Below are positions 1-10,609 of a stretch of 64,000 nucleotides of DNA, piece by piece. This DNA is from Datisca glomerata (lineage: Eukaryota > Streptophyta > Magnoliopsida > Cucurbitales > Datiscaceae). The position numbers and the translations under genes were made by a program. Under the pieces are notes generated by a model. That model was not told the DNA's origin, did not search any database, and was given only the letters and a program-made list of their open reading frames with translations. Position 1 is the stretch's first letter; every line of letters begins with the position of its first letter. The stretch spans positions 372,001 through 436,000 of the forward strand of contig QANY01012059.1 of the NCBI GenBank assembly GCA_003255025.1, given 5' to 3'.

Positions 1-562
1 GATTAGTAAATGATAGAGTACTTAGTACTTTGAATTTGACTGATTTTGATACTTGTGTGGACTGTATTAAAGGAAAGCATATCAACAAGCCTAAGAAAGG
101 TGCCAAAAGGAGTACAAACATCTTAGAGATAATATATTCATATATTTGTTGTCCAGATATGGACATGTATGGTCCAAAATATTTCATCACCTTTGTAGAT
201 GATTATCCAAGATACAAGTATCCTTACTTGATTCATAACAAGAGCGAAGCGTTAGATGACTTTAAGGTTTTTAAGGCTAAAGTAGAGAAACAATGTGGTA
301 AACTAATTAAGATCGTGAGAACAGATAGATGTGGAGAATATTATGGTAGATGCATTGAGAATGGACATGCACATGGTCCATTTGCGAAGTTTCTAGAAGA
401 GCATGTGATAATTTCCAATATACCATGCTAGTTCTCCAGACTAGAATCGTGTAGCAAAAAGAAGGAACCTATTATTGGACATGGCGCGGAGTATGCTTAA
501 AAGCTCCAAACTTCGTAAATCATTTTTGACTGAATCTCTTAAAACAATTGTGTATATTGAAT
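1..562 (+). pseudogene. Ty1/copia integrase remnant
   Basis: The translation carries the end of the GAG-pre-integrase region (a CxxC pair near 54-66) and then the integrase core: FITFVDDYPRYKY holds one catalytic Asp, and IVRTDRCGEYY near 313-345 matches the usual LRTDRGGEY segment. After a stop at 429 the same protein continues in another frame near 475 with MARSML and KTIVYI, which matches the family stretch before LNRVPSK. Sequence similarity stops near 562, where gypsy sequence begins. The element's gag, RT and LTRs are absent or lie outside the window. It is a dead fragment cut on the right by a rearrangement. Family assignment is firm; the right edge is good to about 10 bp. Confidence 0.85.
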
Positions 563-1802
563 CGAAGGAAAAAGAATTGGGAGAAATCCCATTGGACCAG
601 AATCACCCTACGCGGACCATCAAGATTGGTGTCGAATTGAACAATGTAGGAAAGGTTAATGAATTTTTGGAGGACAACATGGATGTGTTTGCATGGATGA
701 TGAAAGATATGCCATGTATTGATCCAATAGTTAATTTTCTTAAGCTGCATGTCGACCTAACCAAAAAGTCGATTCAACAAAAGAAAAGCTTCTTCGCTCC
801 AAAAGGGAACCAAGCCATCAAGGAAGAAGTAAGCAATAAAGGCATAGTTCATAAGGGAAATTCACTATCCAGAATAGCTAGCCAATGTAGTTCTTGTATA
901 GAAAGAACGAGAAGTGGAGAGCCTACATAGATTTCACATACTTTAATAAGGCCTTCCCAAAAGATAGCTACTTTCTGTTGAACATAGATCAGCTGGTAGA
1001 TGCGACATTATGGCGCGGTTTCTCTCGTTTATTATGCTTATTCAAGCTATAATCAAATCAAGATTTTTATATTTCATCAGGAGAAGATACCATTCATCAT
1101 AAGACAAGGATTGAATTGCTACAAGGTTATGCCGTTTAGACTAAAGAACGTCGATGCGACCTTCAACAGATTAGTGAGAAGTATTCTGAGAGCATATCAG
1201 GAAGAAAATGGAGGTTTACGTGGATGATGCTAGTAAAATTATTATGTTAGCAGTACTACCCGACACACTTAGAAGAAATATTTGTAATACTTAGGAGGTT
1301 CAATATGAGACTAAACCTAGAGGAATGCGTTTGTAATGTGGAATCAAGAAAAGTCTTGGGATATCTCATAACCTACAGGGGAATTGAGATGGATTCTGAT
1401 AATGGAATATCACGAAAGTCCAAAGCTTCATAGGAAGTTGACGACATTGAACAAGTTCCTATCTAAATCATTGGATAAGTGTAAGACTTTCTTCCAGCTA
1501 CTCAGGAAGCATAAGATGTCTGACTAGTGTCTGGGGTGCAAAGAGGCTTCACAAAAATTGAATGAGAACTTCTCTGCTATTAATGTAAAAACCAATGTTG
1601 GGTGACGAGTATCGCTATATTTGGCACTATAAAAAATAAGAGTCAACACAACTTTAATCAAGAAGAATACGACGTGCAAATGTCGATTTACTATGTTAGT
1701 AACCCTAGTGAGAACAGAAATGATATACAAGAAGGTGCCAAAACTAGTCGTACCCTTGTCTCGTTGCCATAAAAGTTAGAATTTTACTTTCTTTCTTGTA
1801 CT

Positions 1803-2353
1803 TAGGGGTGTACAAAAACTGGGCAAATCGATCAAACAAAGTTAGACCGAATCGAAAATGATCAGTTTTTTTGCTAACAATTGTCCGTTAGGTCTTGAAT
1901 TTAAAAAAAAATTGAACTTTCAGTTCAGTCCATACTTTTCCTACATTTTGTACACGACCGACCGAACTGACCGTTTATCCTCCTCCATGTATATCATATT
2001 TATTTTCTTAGATTTTTCTCCTTTCCTATTTCTCACATTTCTCTCATATCGCTTTAATGTTTAGTTTACATGTTATGGTTTGAATTGTGAGTTTTTATTA
2101 TAATGCATGAAACACTAGTAATGTTTAAAACACGTATGATTGAATTCATTGATGGAGCTCTTGAAACATAAAAATGAAAATTCTTGATGGACCATAAAAC
2201 TTGACTAAGCTGACAAATTATTTTACGGTCCGCTCGGTTTGGTTTATATGAGCATAATTGATCGGTTCAGTCCACATTTTGACAACACTGTGAATTTTGA
2301 TTCAGTCCAATTCTTATGCTAAGAACCGGACGAAACCGAGCATGCACACCCTA
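1803..2353. mobile_element. MITE (AGGGGTGTRCA-type termini, hAT-like)
   Basis: The left end reads TAGGGGTGTACA and the right end reads TGCACACCCTA, giving imperfect terminal inverted repeats. The inside is AT-rich with short stretches related to ACCGAA near both ends, as in the many plant MITEs that begin AGGGGTGTGCAAAA. It separates two parts of the gypsy RT/RNase H linker that otherwise join up, so it is an insertion. I could not find a clean 8-bp target duplication, so the superfamily is uncertain. No transposase is encoded; the short open frame at 1858-2064 has no recognisable domain. Confidence 0.6.
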
Positions 2354-2436
2354 CTCTTTCTATTCGCTTAAACTGTAATTCTCATTAAATCCTCATTGAA
2401 TAGTGTTGAAATGTCACGAAGCCAGAGAGAGTGGGT

Positions 2437-2480
2437 AATAGAACATTTTTTTGGTAAGTAAAAGTGGGTAATAGAACATG
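2437..2480. repeat. 16-bp direct duplication in gypsy remnant
   Basis: The string GTGGGTAATAGAACAT occurs twice, separated by about 17 bp, inside the linker before RNase H. The family reading frame continues through the second copy (the WVIEHGEYDIKYQ-like segment), so the first copy plus spacer is an inserted duplication. Confidence 0.6.
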
Positions 2481-4019
2481 GAGAATATGATATCAAATAC
2501 CAACTGAGGCTCTTCATCAACGGACATATCCTAACATGCGTTGTGGCATAGTTGAATGTACCAGAAGTAGAAACATCAGACAAAACAAACAAAAATATTT
2601 CTTCAAATTAGAAGTTGTACGTGGATGTAGCTTCCAATAACCAAAGAGCAGAGCCAGATTGGGTCTTTATTTCCTTAGAGGGAGGTGCAATGGAACAAGC
2701 CCTCGCATTTAGGTTCAAAGCTTCAAACAATGAAGCTGAATGCGAAGACTTGCTGGCAGGAGTAACATTGCTAAAAGAACTAGGAGTTGCTGAGGCACAT
2801 ATTGTTTGCGGTTCATTATTGATTATTAACTAGGTAAAGGGAATATAATGCGAAAGACACTAGAGTGATGGCATATACCTGGAACGAGTAAAAATGATGT
2901 TGAAGAGTCTAAAGTCCTATGCAATACTACAAGCACCACAAGTAGAAAACTGCCACGCCAATTGGCTGGTGACTTTGAATATCATGTGATGAGATATGTG
3001 CCAATTAATTGAGATTTAGATAGAGCCGAGCATAGCCAACCTGAAGTAAAAAATGATTGAAGTCAAGAGGAAAAGTTATTGCGGATTCAATCATCTCCTC
3101 CCTTGGTATGGGTGAACTATTGCCCAATAAACTAGAGGCGATAATGATTTAACAAAAGTGTAATTGATATTCAATGATCGGCTCTACTTAAGATTGTATA
3201 TGGGCTAAATGCCTCAGCTGTCTTAGAGAGGCAGGTTGTGTAATGACTAACGATTGAAACATACAAGGGAATATGAAATCACATAGGAGGACGATCCTTA
3301 GCCCAAAAGATCATTAATGAAAGATGCTATTGGCTGTAACTCCATCAAGAAGCTAAATAATACGCACAAAGTGTGACAAGTGCCAAAATTGAGCCTGCAT
3401 AGCTGAATCTGATATGCAGTCATTGGCCCTTCATGATGTAAGGGTTGGATATTGTTGGGTTACTACTGATGACCCATCTTAGGAAATGTTTATGTTGGTG
3501 GAGACATATTACAAAATGGGTTGAAGTAGATCCATTGGCAAGAATATACAATGAGGAGGGGAAAAACTTCGTCTAGAAACCATTATATGCAAATTTGGGA
3601 TCTGATTGCTCTGACATCTAACAAGGGACTCTAGTTCACTATTGCATTGGTGATGGATGTTTCTCAGGAGCTCCGAATTGAAAATCATATGTCCACTCTA
3701 TAGTTTGTACTTCTTGTAAGGGGGCGAATATACAGAAATCACAAACAAAACTATTATGAGCAATATAAAGAAAATTCTGGCAAAAGAAAAAGGAAGAACT
3801 GTACGGAGTCCTACGACATACATGGTGATTAAAAGAAAACCTACTAGACAAACACCATTTTCCTAGCCAGCAGAATTAAAGCTGTAATCCCTGTGGAAGC
3901 AAGGAACCAAGAATGAGAGTTGAATCTAGCAGAAGTGCCAATGATGAACATATAATACTAAGCTTGGACCTACTTGGGGAAAAGAGAATGACTGCGCAAA
4001 TTGGGATAAAAAATTACAA

Positions 4020-4748
4020 TAAAAATATAAAGCCCTACGGTGGTAAAAGCTTGAAGCTCTAGAGGGTAAAAGTGTAAAGCCCTACGGAGAGTAAAAGTGA
4101 AAAGCTCTACTGAGGGTAGAAGTGTACACTATAAGAAAAACCGCCTATGACGGCGGTTTTTTTGATCTTATGCGGCGGTTAGAAAGCCACCGCCAAATCG
4201 ACTGCCGTAAAGATTTTTGGCGGCGGTTTTTCCAACCGCCGGAGGACCACAGGAAAAAAATTCTCTTTTTCTGGCGGTTTATTTTTATATTTAGTGGCAG
4301 TTTAAAGTCGCTACCATATGTTGATTAAATTTAAAAAAATATATGGCGGCAGTTTGCAAAAGTAAATCAAACCGCCGCTAAATATTTTACCATTTTTTTT
4401 GTGGTGGTTTCTATAAACGCCGCAGTAAAATCATCGTGAAATACCATTTTTCTTGTAGTGGTAAAGCTTAATGGAGGGTAAAACTGTAGAACCCTATGTG
4501 ACAAAAGTTTAAAGCTTAATGGAGGATGAAAGTATAAAGCTCTACGGAGGGTTAAAGTGCAAAGCCCTATGATGGGGTAAAAGTGTAAAGCTCTATGGAG
4601 AGTAAACCTAAAAAGATTTGTGGAGGGTAAAAACATAAATCCCTATGGAGAAAAAGAAACACAAACCCTATGGAGTAAAAGTGCAAAGCTCTGAAAGGGT
4701 AAAAGTGGAAAGTCGATAAGGGTAAAAGTGTAAAGCTATACGAGGAGT
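4020..4748. repeat. Minisatellite, ~22-27 bp units, about 16 copies
   Basis: Diverged units follow the pattern AAAGCYCTAYGG, then AGGGTAAAAGTGT. About four units lie left and twelve right of an inserted mini-element at 4127-4460. The array follows directly on the integrase end of the Tat-type gypsy remnant, which is where the 3' untranslated region should be. Tandem arrays in that region are known for Tat/Ogre elements. Two apparent minus-strand open frames (4367-4636 and 4567-4827) are only this array read through and should not be treated as genes. Confidence 0.8.
4127..4460. mobile_element. Non-autonomous CACTA mini-element with GTA target duplication
   Basis: The element begins CACTATAAGAAAAACCGCC and ends TTTTTCTTGTAGTG, the typical terminal inverted repeats of CACTA (En/Spm) elements. 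The 3 bp on both sides are GTA (4124-4126 and 4461-4463), a perfect target site duplication of the length expected for this superfamily. Inside are many copies of a GGCGGTTT-like subterminal motif in both orientations. It codes for nothing. At 334 bp it must depend on a transposase from elsewhere. It sits inside the minisatellite, so it is younger than the array. Confidence 0.93.
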
Positions 4749-6640
4749 GACATTCCTGTCTAACAATCTCCTTAGTGTATAACTTTACCCAATCCTCCAT
4801 TGATAGTGTCATGTGATCGAGTAACAAATGAGCATATTGGTCATTCGATCAACTATCACCTAAGTGGTACCGAATCCCCTCCAAGTCTTTGGTAAACTTG
4901 CAAAAGTCCATCGATATATGTTCCCATTTCCATTGTGGGATTTCTCAAGGCTTTAAAAGACTGAAAGGGCTTTGACATTCGACCTTCACTTGTTGACAAG
5001 TAAGATATTGCTCTCTACAAATTTTGCCGCATCTCTTTTCATGTTGTTTCACCAAAAGTGCTTACGTAGATCCTGATACATTCTTGTATTGCCCTGGTGG
5101 ATTGAGTATGGGATGGAGTGAGCTTCTACAAGAATCTCCCTTTTTAGCTCCTCACTCCAAGGTATGACAACTCAGTTGTGGAATTTAAGTACTCCATCTT
5201 GGGACAACGAAAAACCTTTCCTTTTATCGCTCTTAATCTCTGATATGATCTTTACCAATGATCGATCCTCATTTTATGCATCACGTATCCTACCCTTAAG
5301 TGTATATTGCACCATCAATTGAGCAAGCCTAGCCGAAGCATCCTGGATGAAGATTTCCAACTCCAAATTTTCTAGGTCATTTTGAATGGATTTCGGAGTG
5401 GAAATGTGGGTTGCTAGAGAACCTTATTTTCTACTTAGAGCATCTGCTACCACGTTTACTTTTCCAGGGTGGTGGTTAATTACACAATCATAATCCTTGA
5501 CAAGTTCCAACCAACTACTCTACCTCATATTAAACTCTTTTCAAGTGAATATATACTTTAGTCTCTTATGATCTGGGTAGATTTCGACCTTTGTTCCGTT
5601 AAAGATAATGACGCTGAATCTTTAAAGAAAAAACTACCGCTGCAAGTTCCAAAAAGTAGGTTGGGTAGTTTCATTTGTAACATTTCAACTGTCAGGAAGC
5701 GGAGGCTATAACTTTCTCGTGCTACATCAATACATAACCCAAGCCCACTCGAGAAGCATCACTGTAGATAACGAATCCATCACTCTAAAAAGGCATAGTA
5801 AGGACTGGGGCCGACACCAATCTTTGTTTAAGTTCTTAGAAACTCTTTTCACACTCTTGTAAGCAGAGGTATCATGCATTCTTTCTCGTTAACTTAGTCA
5901 ACATCATAGAAATCTTAGGGAATCACTCCATAAATCTTCGGTAATAGCCTGCCAGTCCCAAGAAGCTCTTATTCTCCTTAACATTCGTTGGACGGCTCCA
6001 GTTAATTACTGCTTCACATTTGCAGATCCACTGATACACCCTTTTTAGAAGCTACATGCCCAAAGAAGGCAATCTTAGATAACAAAAACTCACACTTACT
6101 AAACTTGGTATACAACCTCTGGTCCTTTAAAATCTAAAGTTTGGTTTTGAGATGTTCCTCATGTTCTCCTTTGGACTTAGAGTAGATTAAGATGTCACAT
6201 ATTAAAACAATGACAAACTAATTCAAGAAATCTAGAATAACCCAATTCATCAAATCCATAAATGTAGCAAGGGTATTGGTCAGTCCAAAAGGCATGACAA
6301 AAACTCGTAATGTCCATACCGAGTATGAAAGGCAGTCTTTGGTATGTCCTTATTCACTCTTAGTTGGTGATACCCAGATCGCAAGTCGATTTCATGCTCC
6401 CTAGAATTGATCAAACAAATCTTATTAGTGTAGATGGTACTTATTTTTAATGGTAATCATGTTCAACTCTCTATAGTTGCTACACAGCCTCATCCATCTT
6501 TCTTCTTTACAAAGAGAATGGGTGCTCCCCAAGATGAGACGCTGGGATGAATAAAGCCTTTATCCAATAATTCTTGAAGATGTTCTTTAAGCTATTTCAT
6601 TATTTGATTAATTAAATCGGTTAGTGTTATGTCACTACCT
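4748..6640 (-). pseudogene. Chromovirus (Ty3/gypsy) RT-RNase H-integrase fragment
   Basis: Read from high to low coordinates, the minus strand gives the RT start ([18 protein letters not shown] near 6590-6510), the [19 protein letters not shown] motif near 6300, the RNase H end with [15 protein letters not shown] near 5490-5430, and the integrase as far as the segment normally reading LYIKEIVR (ending near 4750). Domain order and motifs are those of Tekay/Del-like chromoviruses. Stops and frameshifts are frequent. The fragment ends in the middle of the integrase core, almost exactly where the plus-strand fragment at 7288 starts. Confidence 0.8.
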
Positions 6641-7287
6641 CATTTCGAGGCTTATTTAATATGCCTTGTTTCTTTCCACGTTTCGTTATTCTCTAGAGGC
6701 CTAAGTCGCTTATGAACGGGAATAAAACCCCCACTAAGGACATGTGTAGTAAAAGGAGCAAATAAGAAGAGAGCGCAAAGATCACCGACGTGGTAGAATA
6801 GGAAGAGCTGAATTCAACAATAGAAGATTCAATCACATGGCTGGATTTAGCTCAACAGTTAGAGTCGAATTTCATAAATCTTGGGGAATATTCTGATAAT
6901 CCCCTAATTATGATTAAAAATTCCCCAAATCTAACTGTAATCTCACAATTACGGTTAAATATTCCTAGAATACGATGAATATTACATTTTTAAGAGGATA
7001 TTTCCATTTTTTAATATTCGACTAGATCTTAAGACTGGCCTACAAATAGAGGTTAGTTGTAAGCTTAATTCATTCAATACAAGCCAATCAAGAACTCTTT
7101 TCTTCGAGTGCTATCACTCTCTTCACTCATGTTGTAGCTTTTATATGATTGCTGGAATATGATTGTGGGAATGTATATGCCTGAAAAGTTAAGATTACTT
7201 TGTTTGTTAACACTTGAGGCACAAAAAATGTAAAGGATTTTTCTCTCACACTCTAAACATATTGGAAAAATAACCTAAGATTTACTT
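6640..7287 (+). other. Unassigned LTR-like stretch
   Basis: No protein homology was seen. There is a TATA-like CTACAAATAGAGG near 7044-7056, followed by a CT-rich, transcript-start-like stretch with ATTCATTCAATACAAGCC. This resembles the promoter end of a retrotransposon LTR, but no TG...CA ends or partner LTR could be found. Confidence 0.3.
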
Positions 7288-8160
7288 TCAGATTTTGGGG
7301 TAGTCTTTAAGAAGCCTTGGGTACCCAACTAATCTTTTACATGGCTTTTCACCCTTAGATAGATGGACATACAGAATGGACCATCCAATCTCTCAAGGAT
7401 ATGCTACGGGCATGTATGTTGGATTTTCAAGGGAACATGAGTGATAAGTTACCACTTATCAAGTTTTCGTACAACAATAGCTATCAAACAGCAATTGGGA
7501 TGGCGCCTTTCAAAGCTTTATATGGAAGAAAGTGTCGATCTCCTATTCATTGGGAAAAGGTTGGCAATAGAAAGTTGCTAGGTCTACAAATGGTCCAACA
7601 ATCTAATGAAGATATTGACAAGATTTAGAAAAGGAGCCAAACCGATCAAAGTCACCAGAAGAGTTATGCGGATGTACGTATGAAAAGCCTAAAATTTTTT
7701 AGTCGGATACATGGTATTTATCAAGATCGCCCGCCCTTGTAAAATGAGTTATGAGATGTAGGAAGAAGGGAAAGTTTAGTCCTCATTTCATTGGACCTTT
7801 CAAGTTCTTGAAGCGTATTGGAGTTGTCGCTTATCATGTAGCCTTACCTCCAACTTTGACAGGAGTTCATGATATATTTCATATGTCTATGTTACGAAAA
7901 TACATTCCTGACCAGTCATACATTTGGAGTTATGAGCTTCTCTAGTTAAGGAAGACTTAACTTATGAAGAGATTCTTATTCAAATCCTAGACATAAAGAT
8001 ATAAGTGTTACACACTAAGGAGATCCATTTCGTCAAGATACTTTGTAATAACCATCAAAGAAGAGGCCACGTGGGAATGAAAGGAAGAGATTCAAGCACA
8101 ATACTCGTACCTCTTCAAAGATCTAACTCCGATAATGTTTTAGGACGAAAATTCATATAA
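7288..8160 (+). pseudogene. Chromovirus integrase C-half and chromodomain-end remnant
   Basis: The translation starts in the integrase core with FWGSL...EALGTQL and continues with MLRACMLDFQG, LPLIKFSYNNSYQ, then IGMAPFKALYGRKCRSPI. The GPF-type linker (KFSPHFIGPFKFLKRIG) and VHDIFHMSMLRKYIPD follow at 7751-7930. The end (KEDLTYEEI, then a frame change to TKEIHFVKILCNNHQ and ATWE-like residues near 8070) is the chromodomain-like tail. It is followed by a purine-rich tract and an LTR. The coding part carries several stops and at least three frameshifts. Confidence 0.85.
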
Positions 8161-8171
8161 GGAGGGGAAGA

Positions 8172-10609
8172 TATAATACCCCTACTTTTTGGCCGACTAT
8201 AAGGTTAAAGTGAGTACATTTTATTTACATGCGTCTTATGGGTTATGACCTTATCCCTTATATTTCTATTATAGTATGAAATTATATATATAACATGTGA
8301 CATACAAGACTTTTGATATTAGAGGGGTCCTTTATGAATTTATAAAAATGATGATGAGTTAGGAAACCAAATTTATTTTTGCCACCTAGCTTAAGAGTCC
8401 TCACTTAAATGGGTTGTTTGAACACTTATTGTAGCCATGTTTTTCATCTTCTTTTCAAAATGTCTATTAGATTCACTAGATTTATTTGAGATAGACATCT
8501 TTATTTCATCTAAACTTAGAACTTTTCATGGTTATTAGGTCATTTTGTTTTCCTTGCCCTAATTATAATCATCTCTCTTGGGCGCGATAACACTCCTCTC
8601 CCTCTCTCTTGTATGACTCATCTCATCTCTCTCTCCCATTCTCTTGCACGAAACCTTTCCCTCTGCTTCACCTCTGAAGAATCCTAGTTTCTAAGGAGGC
8701 ATAGGTTCTGGTTGGTAGTAGTTGTCACAAGACTTGGATCATTTTATGGATCGCGCTGTCGGGTAAAATTCGTGTTATCCTCTTTTCAACGTAAACTTTG
8801 TTGTTTTTATTTTTACATGATTTCAAATAAAAGATTTTGAATAAACTTAGGTTAAATCATATAAAAAGGGTTATTTATGTTTCAAAAGTTATTTTTGAGT
8901 AAGGAAACATTTATAAGAAAAAGATCTGACTTTTTAACTGAGAATTTTAATTTACTGTACACTATAAAAATGAACTGATGTTTTAAAATAAAACGTGGGA
9001 ATTTGAATATGATAATTTTGGGGTGTATTCTTAACATACTTAAACGTTTACTGTAGAAAAATTGGGGTTAAATTCGATTTTTTGATTTTTTAAAATTTGT
9101 AGAAATTTCTGCTTTGTACAAGGGAATTTTTTTCGATGCTCAAGTTTAGGGTTGTTACTGTATTAAGATCACTTGATTTAACCAATAAATTTTGCTGTAT
9201 TATTTTGAGATTATTTATAGTAATCCTGTAAATTTTCTGAATTTTTTGACAAGTTTTGCATATTAAACTATCTTCTCGAATGTTACTGCTTTACATGGAA
9301 ATAAATAGTTTTTGTGTGATGATCTTGCTTTCACGTTTTGACAACTTAAACGATATCAGATTTTTACGAAATTAAATATGCAAAACTGTGATATATTATA
9401 GAGAATCCAATAAGAAACTTAGAATTTTTTCGGAACCCTAGGTTATGTTGTGTCAGTTTTACCGAGTCATTATTTTAGGATGAGTTTTTGATTTTACGAA
9501 CCGTATCATTCTGAGAAGTATAGTGTTATCCGTCTCAGGTGTTTCGATTCTATAATTATTTACTGGGAGATCAGTTAAGTGAAATCTTTCATATATAATA
9601 GTGTGTTGCCTTTTATGCCTGAAAATATTGGAATAAAACTCCGATTGTTTTGTCTTGTGTTGATTGTAGCTTCATGATGTTATCATTGTGCTGTTTTAGT
9701 TTATTATGTGATGACTATGTATCGTACGATTCTGAAATTTTGAAAGGATATGAGTTATAAGATAAGAAATACTATCGCATGAGAATGAAACGTAAAACTC
9801 TATGTGCTGTTTGAGTCACGTACCCACCAACTTCGGGAAAGGACTCTGTGTTACCTCGTCCTTCGTGAGAGGGTTTGTGTATATGTTGTGGTTAGTCTTG
9901 TGGGAAGATGTTATTGCAACTCATTTCACATTCGTGAATGTGCGGAGTTGTGCTCGTGAGAAATGTCACTTGCACGTACCTTACAAGCTAACAAATCATA
10001 CTGACGGATATGGGTGTGGTGGTGTGCTTTAACAAAAGTTGGTCAGTGAACTCTATAAGGAAAGATATGAACCATCTCAATGAATGTTATGTTCTACACT
10101 TGAAACTTTATAAGAGAGAATGATAAGTGTTATATGTGATTGTCTTTGTATGATATTATGTATGTACGGTTTTACTTGCTGAGTATATTTTTATACTCAC
10201 TCTATTTTATTTTAAAATTTTTAGACGAGGATGATTCTTTCGTCTTGGATGAAATTTAGAGTCTGTGGCACGGGACAAAAGTCAAAAGTTATTTTTGGGA
10301 GACATTTGAAGTTTTTATTTTGTTTTATTAAAGTTGACACTATTTTTATTATTAATTTTTCATTAGACATTTGATTCATAGTCTTTAAATTTTGTGAATA
10401 GATACTTTTAAATTGTTTGAAATAAGTTAAACTATGTTTAAGTATTAATTGTTCTCTTGATAAGTTTAAAAAAAAAATTAACCTACCATCCACGAGCTTT
10501 CTGCATTAAATATCAAAAGAAATGAGCTTTCTGCATTAAATATCAAAAGAAATGAGCTTTTTGCATTAAACATCAAAAGAAATATTAGATAATTTTTCTG
10601 GCTGTTACA
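8172..10609 (+). repeat. Chromovirus 3' LTR (about 2.4 kb)
   Basis: The LTR starts right after the purine tract AGGAGGGGAAGA (8159-8171), at TATAATACCCC (family start TGTAATACCC with one change), and ends at GGCTGTTACA. The end pair is therefore TGTAA/TTACA. Near 10170 a stretch reading TTTTACTTGCTGAGTATATTTTTATACTC resembles the R/U5 region of Tekay/Del LTRs. The open frames at 9802-10032 (+) and 10221-10493 (-) lie inside it and show no domain. Right after it a different chromovirus begins in mid-RNase H, so this LTR marks an insertion or rearrangement boundary. The edges are inferred from one copy only. Confidence 0.6.
10494..10583. repeat. 30-bp tandem repeat, 3 copies
   Basis: Three head-to-tail units begin GAGCTTTCTGCATTAAATAT and continue with CAAAAGAAAT. 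The first two are identical and the third differs at two positions. It lies near the 3' end of the LTR and shows no spacer variation, so it is a simple tandem duplication. Confidence 0.9.

Larger units (their letters stand above)
562..4020 (+). mobile_element. Decayed Ty3/gypsy (Tat-type) retrotransposon
   Basis: Homology is visible in the usual order but spread over all three frames. The pre-RT stretch (570-900) shows DVFAWMMKDMPCIDP and NQAIKEEV. RT pieces lie at 930-1450, including NCYKVMPFRLKN and KVLGYLITYRGIE. The RT/RNase H linker lies at 1690-1800 and resumes at 2400-2560. A second RNase H-like domain lies at 2613-2835 (FKASNNEAECEDLLAG). Integrase remnants run from 3250 to 3990 (MSTL, then KRKPT.QT, then AVIPVEA). 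An extra RNase H of this type and the domain order point to the Tat/Ogre branch. No LTR was found. A MITE interrupts it at 1803-2353. Dozens of stops make it nonfunctional. Confidence 0.85.

Noticed and set aside
4367..4827. Two overlapping minus-strand open frames with FYPP/LHFYP-type repeats
   Set aside because: They are the minisatellite read through; the repeat unit length and the lack of stops explain them.
9802..10032. 76-codon plus-strand frame with several Cys residues
   Set aside because: It lies inside the chromovirus LTR, has no signal peptide pattern or domain, and has no supporting start context.
10494..10583. Possible CRISPR-like array
   Set aside because: The units are directly adjacent with no spacers, and the context is a plant retrotransposon LTR.
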